Positions 54,638 to 58,107 of a DNA stretch of 58,107 nt are shown here, piece after piece. Each line of letters opens with the position of its first letter. Within the stretch, counting starts at the first letter, position 1. Made by a program: the position numbers and the translations under genes. Source of the stretch: Pseudomonadota bacterium. GTDB taxonomy: Bacteria; Pseudomonadota; Gammaproteobacteria; Steroidobacterales; Steroidobacteraceae. The notes beneath the pieces are model-generated. The model did no database searches and was not told the DNA's origin. It saw nothing but the letters and a program-made list of their open reading frames with translations. The stretch covers positions 1 through 58,107 of the forward strand of contig JAKAZL010000008.1 of the NCBI GenBank assembly GCA_021815925.1, read 5' to 3'.

Positions 54638-54847
54638 CTATCCAGCAACAGCCTTCTTGATGTCGGCAGCCGCGAGGGTTGCCCGCATTAACCTCTCTCG
54701 GTCCACCTCCCTGACATGCGCAATGTCGTTTCTTACAGGCGCGATTGCCGAGACAGCGTCGTTCAAATGTCCCTTTGTTTCCTTACTCCATAGAAACGTT
54801 CGCCCCACGACGTCGGAGATACTTCTATGTGTAAGCCGTGGAAGCAA
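54638..54847 (-). pseudogene. HEPN-like C-terminal fragment in a frame shifted from the Mrr-N-like gene
   Basis: A 69-codon frame (TTG start) overlapping the 3' end of the next gene by 85 bases in another frame. It contains Arg-Asn-Asp-Ile-Ala-His near residue 39, fitting the Arg-x4-His motif of HEPN domains, in a helical context ending Ala-Asp-Ile-Lys-Lys. The same frame is open upstream for about 17 more codons. It reads more like the natural C-terminus of the upstream protein than a separate gene, implying a one-base frameshift near 54850-54880. Family assignment is by motif only. Confidence 0.45.
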
Positions 54848-55569
54848 TTGCCCAAGGTAATCGATCGGAACTCTACATCTTCCTTCTCCGGATCAGCACC
54901 AAGCGCTGTGTATTCTTCGGTCGAGACGGCGCCTTGTACGGCGATGCGGAGCCTGCCCTTCCTGAAATCGAGCGCGATCAGCCTACCGGTCAGCAAGCGC
55001 AGTCCTCGCGGTGTCTCCCTCACAATCCAGCCGCCTGGCCGCTCTTCGTCTGCGTTCTCGATTGCAAATGCCGTTAGCTGAAGGACGGCCTGCCGCGTCT
55101 CGGGGTCGCCGAACGCGTCATCCATCTTGCGGGCAACTCGCGCCATTACTTCTGGTCGCGAGGCCCACGCCTTTGTCATCTCGTCAAATGGAGGGGTGCC
55201 GGAGATTGCTGCGCTTGCATTCCGACGCCCCTTCAAGAACTGCGCGACGGCTGGAAACTCCTTGGCAAGATACGCAACATCTAGCGAGGGAGGTGCGCTG
55301 GCGAGTAGTTTGCGCCCAAGATCGGAGATGCGAAATTTCCCTGCGCCCGTCGCATCGAGTAGCCCGGCCTTTCGCAGATACGTGGATGTCCAGGCAACTC
55401 GGTTGTACAGCCTGGTCTGACCAGACTTGAGCAAGATCTGCCTTTCCTCCGGCGAAACGTTGAATTCGTTCCCGAGCGTCTCAACTGATTCGGCCAGTGA
55501 GTGGGTGTTCCCATCGGAACACAGCCGGAGAAGGGGCAGCATGAGCGTCTGGAAATCTGGAATTGCCAT
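54763..55569 (-). CDS. Protein with Mrr N-terminal-like winged-helix domain, possibly frameshifted
   Basis: A 268-residue protein. Residues 1-90 resemble the Mrr N-terminal domain (Mrr_N): a start of Ile-Pro-Asp-Phe-Gln-x-Leu-Met-Leu-Pro-Leu-Leu, then Asn-Arg-Val-Ala-Trp-x-x-x-Tyr-Leu-x-Lys-Ala-Gly-Leu-Leu and Ile-x-Asp-x-Gly-Arg, as in type IV restriction enzymes. The Mrr nuclease domain (Asp...Gln-x-Lys) is absent; residues 110-240 are of unknown type. A strong AAGGAG site lies nine bases before ATG 55569. The last 25-30 residues look out of character and the neighbouring frame continues with a HEPN-like end. It follows an hsdM relic by 48 bases. Confidence 0.65.
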   Translation of the reverse strand: MAIPDFQTLMLPLLRLCSDGNTHSLAESVETLGNEFNVSPEERQILLKSGQTRLYNRVAWTSTYLRKAGLLDATGAGKFRISDLGRKLLASAPPSLDVAYLAKEFPAVAQFLKGRRNASAAISGTPPFDEMTKAWASRPEVMARVARKMDDAFGDPETRQAVLQLTAFAIENADEERPGGWIVRETPRGLRLLTGRLIALDFRKGRLRIAVQGAVSTEEYTALGADPEKEDVEFRSITLGNCFHGLHIEVSPTSWGERFYGVRKQRDI

Positions 55570-55617
55570 TCTGCGCTTCTCCTTAGGCCGTAATCGGTCA
55601 CAAAGACTTCTATCAAC

Positions 55618-55782
55618 TCACCGATTGCATGTATTCAGGATGAAGTCGAGGACAACATGCTTGTACTCGGCTGCGTCCATGTTGTTGCGCAGTGCATCCG
55701 CAGCGGCCCACAGCTCGGCCTCGAAGCCGAGGTTGGCGGTGGTGGCACTGCCGCCAGCGCCCTTCTTGGTTCTTCTCGCCAT
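55618..55782 (-). pseudogene. Truncated HsdM: N-terminal relic of a type I DNA methyltransferase
   Basis: A 54-codon frame starting Met-Ala-Arg-Arg-Thr-Lys-Lys. Residues 17-45 match the start of the HsdM N-terminal domain: [12 protein letters not shown] and [11 protein letters not shown]. Intact HsdM then continues with Gly-Leu-Ile-Phe-Leu-Lys-Tyr; here it diverges after Val-Val-Leu and stops nine codons later. The SAM-binding and catalytic Asn-Pro-Pro-Phe motifs and hsdS/hsdR are missing. The junction lies about 55-75 bases before the Mrr-N-like gene, so a deletion probably joined the two loci. Confidence 0.75.
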
Positions 55783-55791
55783 GAGACTTCC

Positions 55792-56328
55792 CTATCGATC
55801 GAGCGCCAGCATCCTGACGAAACCGGCGATCCGCTCGGCTTCGGCGCTGGTCAGGTCATTCGGAATATTGATCAGAGTTACGACAACGCCTGGCCGAACG
55901 GGAACCGAAGAACGATAGGTTCCCGCAACGTCGTCCGGGGCTTGTTCCGTGGCGTCCCTTGTCACGGGCTCGCTGTTGGCGGACCCCTTGTCCTTCTTGC
56001 GTGGCGCGCTGGTGGTGCGGGTCTTGATCGTGAAGTTCGCGGGATCCTCGCGCCAGTTGAGGAACAACTCGACCGCGCGCCGAACCCGGCGGCCGTACTC
56101 CTTTAACGACGTGGGATTGAAATCCTTGGCGCGCTTGTTCGTGAAGCGCTTGATGGCCGTGTCGAGGTCCAACTGGCTCAGGTCGGCCTTCTCATCGTCA
56201 GAGAGGATGGCGAGGACATTTCTCGTCGCGACGGCCAGGGCCTGGGCGGTGGCTGCCGGCATGAGCCCCTTGTCGCCGGCATGGTCAAGAAATTCCAGCA
56301 GATCGTCCGCCGAGTACCCATTTGCCAT
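55792..56328 (-). CDS. RM-locus-associated protein with recombinase SAM-like domain
   Basis: A 178-residue protein from ATG 56328. The first 110 residues are helical with a pattern like the N-terminal core-binding domain of tyrosine recombinases (Thr-Ala-x-x-Tyr/Leu-x-x-Arg-Val-x-x-Ala), including Lys-Glu-Tyr-Gly-Arg-Arg-Val-Arg-Arg-Ala near 75. A charged linker and a short Val-Val-Thr-Leu-Ile-Asn-Ile-Pro strand with Ala-Glu-Arg-Ile-Ala follow. No catalytic recombinase domain is present. Similar short proteins precede hsdM in some type I systems, as this one does (9 bases before the relic). Its role there is unknown to me, perhaps regulation. Confidence 0.6.
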   Translation of the reverse strand: MANGYSADDLLEFLDHAGDKGLMPAATAQALAVATRNVLAILSDDEKADLSQLDLDTAIKRFTNKRAKDFNPTSLKEYGRRVRRAVELFLNWREDPANFTIKTRTTSAPRKKDKGSANSEPVTRDATEQAPDDVAGTYRSSVPVRPGVVVTLINIPNDLTSAEAERIAGFVRMLALDR

Positions 56329-56380
56329 GACAATATTCCTACGGTATATTGGCTGCCAGACGGAAATATAACGTATTGAT
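56329..56380. promoter_or_regulatory. AT-rich divergent promoter region
   Basis: The 52 bases between the divergent SAM-like gene and the ATPase gene are much AT-richer than the genome around them and contain GGTATATTGG and AAATATAAC. Divergent -10 elements are likely, but no full consensus pair can be fixed. Confidence 0.45.
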
Positions 56381-57613
56381 ATGGCCGACGCAAACATCCA
56401 CTACCCGCGGGTCATTCAGCCCCAGCTGAGTGCCGACCTGACGCTGTACCCCGTGGTTGCGGTGATGGGGGCGCGGCAGGTCGGCAAAAGCACTATCTGC
56501 CAGGAAATCGCTGAAGCACAGGACTTCGCGCGGCGAACGCTCGATGACCGCGACGTTCGCGAACAGGCCATTGCGGACCCCGAAGGGTTCCTGGCGGACC
56601 TCGGCGACGGTGGGGCTTTCATCGACGAGGTGCAACGGGCTCCGGACCTGATGCTGGCCATCAAGGCTGTCGTCGATCGGGACGGGCGAATGGGCCAATA
56701 CCTGGTCAGCGGGTCGAACCAGCCCAATGTCGGTCAGTCCGTCAGTGACTCCCTGGTGGGGCGCGCAACGTACCGCACGCTCCGGCCCCTGACGCTGAGC
56801 GAACTGCGCTTCGACGAGGAACTCCGGGGCTGGAGCTTCCTGTTCGGTCCCGACGAAGCTGCGGTGATCGCCGAGCTTGAACGACGGGCCGCCTCCAGCG
56901 GGGCCTTGGATTGGCAAGCCGTCGTCAGGACGGGAGGGTTCCCTCGGGCCGTGGCAGCCCCCGCGGATCAGCGCCTGCGGGTACTCGACGACTACGTGGA
57001 GATCTTTTCCCGCCGCGACATCCTGGAGATCCTCGAAGTCGAGTCAGCTCCGCGACTGGAAGCCTTCGTGCGACTGACGGCCGCAAGAACCGGGCAGGAA
57101 CTCAATGTGACTGGCCTGTCCAACGACCTGGGCACACCGGTCACCACCATCCGGCGATGGCTTGAAGCGCTCCAACGCAGCTATCTCATCGAACTCATCC
57201 CGCCGTATTCGAGAAATTCAGGGCAGCGTGTGATCAAGGCGCCGAAGCTGTACAGCGTCGATGCCGCGCTCGCCCTGGCGGCCTCGCGCGAGACCGCCCC
57301 GACGGGCTTCCACCTGGAGACCCTGATTGCCAGCGACTTGCTCGTCTGGCGGGATGGCTCGCCGTCCCGTGATCTCCACCACTGGCGACTGAGCTCAGGT
57401 CAGGAGGTCGATTTCATTCTGGAGGAGAACGGGCAGCTGCTACCCGTCGAGGTCAAGGCGGGCAACTCGGTCGGTGCAGACGAAGCGCGGCACCTGGTCA
57501 CTTTTCGCGAACGTCACGCGAATACGCCGCGGGCTGTCTTGCTGAGTTGCGATCCGCAGATCAGAGTCATCAGGCCGGGCATACTTGCGTGTCCGTGGTG
57601 GGCGGTCATGTGA
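56381..57613 (+). CDS. AAA_14/DUF4143 ATPase
   Basis: A 410-residue protein. The N-terminal AAA domain has Walker A Gly-Ala-Arg-Gln-Val-Gly-Lys-Ser-Thr at 30-38, Walker B Phe-Ile-Asp-Glu-Val-Gln at 80-85 and a sensor Val-Ser-Gly-Ser-Asn. A winged-helix segment follows near 245-275, and the C-terminal DUF4143 domain contains a Glu-Val-Asp-Phe-Ile-Leu ... Val-Glu-Val-Lys-Ala-Gly pattern (near 345-365) like a PD-(D/E)xK nuclease core. These ATPases are common in accessory regions; their exact role is not settled. It may be defence- or stability-related, but that is inference from location. Confidence 0.88.
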   Translation: MADANIHYPRVIQPQLSADLTLYPVVAVMGARQVGKSTICQEIAEAQDFARRTLDDRDVREQAIADPEGFLADLGDGGAFIDEVQRAPDLMLAIKAVVDRDGRMGQYLVSGSNQPNVGQSVSDSLVGRATYRTLRPLTLSELRFDEELRGWSFLFGPDEAAVIAELERRAASSGALDWQAVVRTGGFPRAVAAPADQRLRVLDDYVEIFSRRDILEILEVESAPRLEAFVRLTAARTGQELNVTGLSNDLGTPVTTIRRWLEALQRSYLIELIPPYSRNSGQRVIKAPKLYSVDAALALAASRETAPTGFHLETLIASDLLVWRDGSPSRDLHHWRLSSGQEVDFILEENGQLLPVEVKAGNSVGADEARHLVTFRERHANTPRAVLLSCDPQIRVIRPGILACPWWAVM

Positions 57614-57993
57614 CGCGACACCTGATTCGGCTGATTGCAAGGTTGGGCTTCGGCCAGTTGAAACCCTGAAGATTTCGGCTTGCCGTGTCGCGGAAATTGC
57701 AGAACTTTGGTGTGTAGCTGGCGATGTAGCTAACGAGGTTGGACGATCGTGAGTCCTTTTCTGAATCAGACACATGCACGCGCAGCGCGCGAGCAGGCGC
57801 AGAACGCCGAATTGCGTTCGGGGATGTCGAGGGGCGTCCATCGCCGTCCCGAATACCCTGCATGTCTAGTGTTTTTGGCCACAAATGGCCGCAGCCATAC
57901 AGCTCCACATCGGCCATCTTGTAGCTAGCCGGGTAGCTGCTATTCGACGAACTGCGGCGCGCCCGCCTCGTCGAACTGCCGCCTATCGAGCAG
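57614..57993. other. Gene-free stretch with repeats at the right side of the patch
   Basis: 380 bases with no convincing coding frame. It holds an 8-base inverted pair (CGCGACAC at 57614-57621 and GTGTCGCG at 57685-57692), and two clusters of GTAGCT-type units at 57714-57738 and 57921-57949. No tRNA or integrase end is recognisable. Confidence 0.55.
57918..57956 (+). repeat. Right imperfect direct repeat flanking the accessory patch
   Basis: Counterpart of 54592-54630 in direct orientation, with TTGTAGCTAG and ATTCGACGA blocks conserved. It includes two GTAGCT units starting at 57921 and 57933. Confidence 0.5.
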
Positions 57994-58107
57994 TTAAATC
58001 GGTGTAGTTGGTGACACAGCCTCCAGGCAGTACTCGTTGCTGCTGCTGTCGACTACCCGCACCAGTTGAATGAGAAACGGGTCGAACTGCAGCTGATTGT
58101 TACCACC
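57994..58107 (-). CDS. Unidentified protein, C-terminal 37 residues only
   Basis: A frame open from the right edge to TAA at 57996-57994. The segment has [15 protein letters not shown], then Glu-Tyr-Cys-Leu-Glu-Ala-Val, which reads like real protein with balanced composition. I do not recognise the family. The bulk lies outside the window, so this is tentative. Confidence 0.35.
   Translation of the reverse strand, partial: GGNNQLQFDPFLIQLVRVVDSSSNEYCLEAVSPTTPI

Noticed and set aside
54463-54640. tRNA or tmRNA gene as an insertion target after yicC
   Set aside because: No cloverleaf, T-loop consensus or CCA-like end could be found.
57606-57917. 103-codon minus-strand frame in the right-hand gap
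   Set aside because: Overlaps repeats, no ribosome site or recognisable domain, and composition looks random.

Overview
The window is a GC-rich bacterial chromosome segment, most likely from a gammaproteobacterium near the Xanthomonadales/Nevskiales/Steroidobacterales. I judge this from gene content and order (rph, rdgB, gmk, rpoZ, spoT, ridA, recG, ubiA; bioB-F-H-C-D; mnmG), not from any computed phylogeny. An aa3-type cytochrome c oxidase with its heme A pathway indicates an aerobe. A large TonB-receptor/glycosidase locus indicates use of starch or maltodextrins.

Layout. 1-155: 3' end of ilvA. 198-4872: CBS-domain protein, then a minus-strand operon (secreted S33-type hydrolase, ABC ATPase, ABC permease, SIMPL protein). 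4941-9325: mnmG, pyrF and a lone OppA-like lipoprotein. 9348-15204: trkH, trkA, uvrD, gloB. 15265-31997: alpha-glucan locus with MFS transporter, six-hairpin glycosidase, GH13 lipoprotein, GH31 lipoprotein, flavin-dependent halogenase-like protein, TonB receptor, divergent GH13 alpha-glucosidase, LacI regulator and a small unknown protein. 31921-39251: heme A synthesis and cytochrome c oxidase genes. 39438-44067: biotin operon. 44273-53522: TM2 protein, ubiA, recG, ridA, spoT, rpoZ, a fused rdgB-gmk gene, rph and a PP2C phosphatase. 53599-54462: yicC. 54463-58107: an accessory patch with a decayed restriction-modification locus, a DUF4143 ATPase and short GTAGCT-type repeats on both sides.

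How the genes work together. In the glucan locus four copies of one 13-base operator-like sequence (TGAATACGTATGC in one orientation) lie upstream of the GH31-GH13-GH-MFS operon, the TonB receptor and the divergent GH13 gene. With the linked LacI gene they look like one regulon: outer-membrane uptake, lipoprotein glucanases, inner-membrane transport and cytoplasmic cleavage. A halogenase-like flavoprotein with intact signature motifs sits behind the receptor, beyond an intrinsic terminator.

Most unusual observations: (1) XTP/dITP pyrophosphatase (RdgB) and guanylate kinase (Gmk) are encoded by one uninterrupted 412-codon frame, with a plausible internal ribosome binding site and GTG start for Gmk alone; (2) the halogenase-like gene lies inside the alpha-glucan regulon; (3) the right end carries a 54-residue relic of a type I methyltransferase (HsdM), an Mrr-N-like protein whose apparent HEPN-like C-terminus lies in another frame, and imperfect direct repeats flanking the patch.
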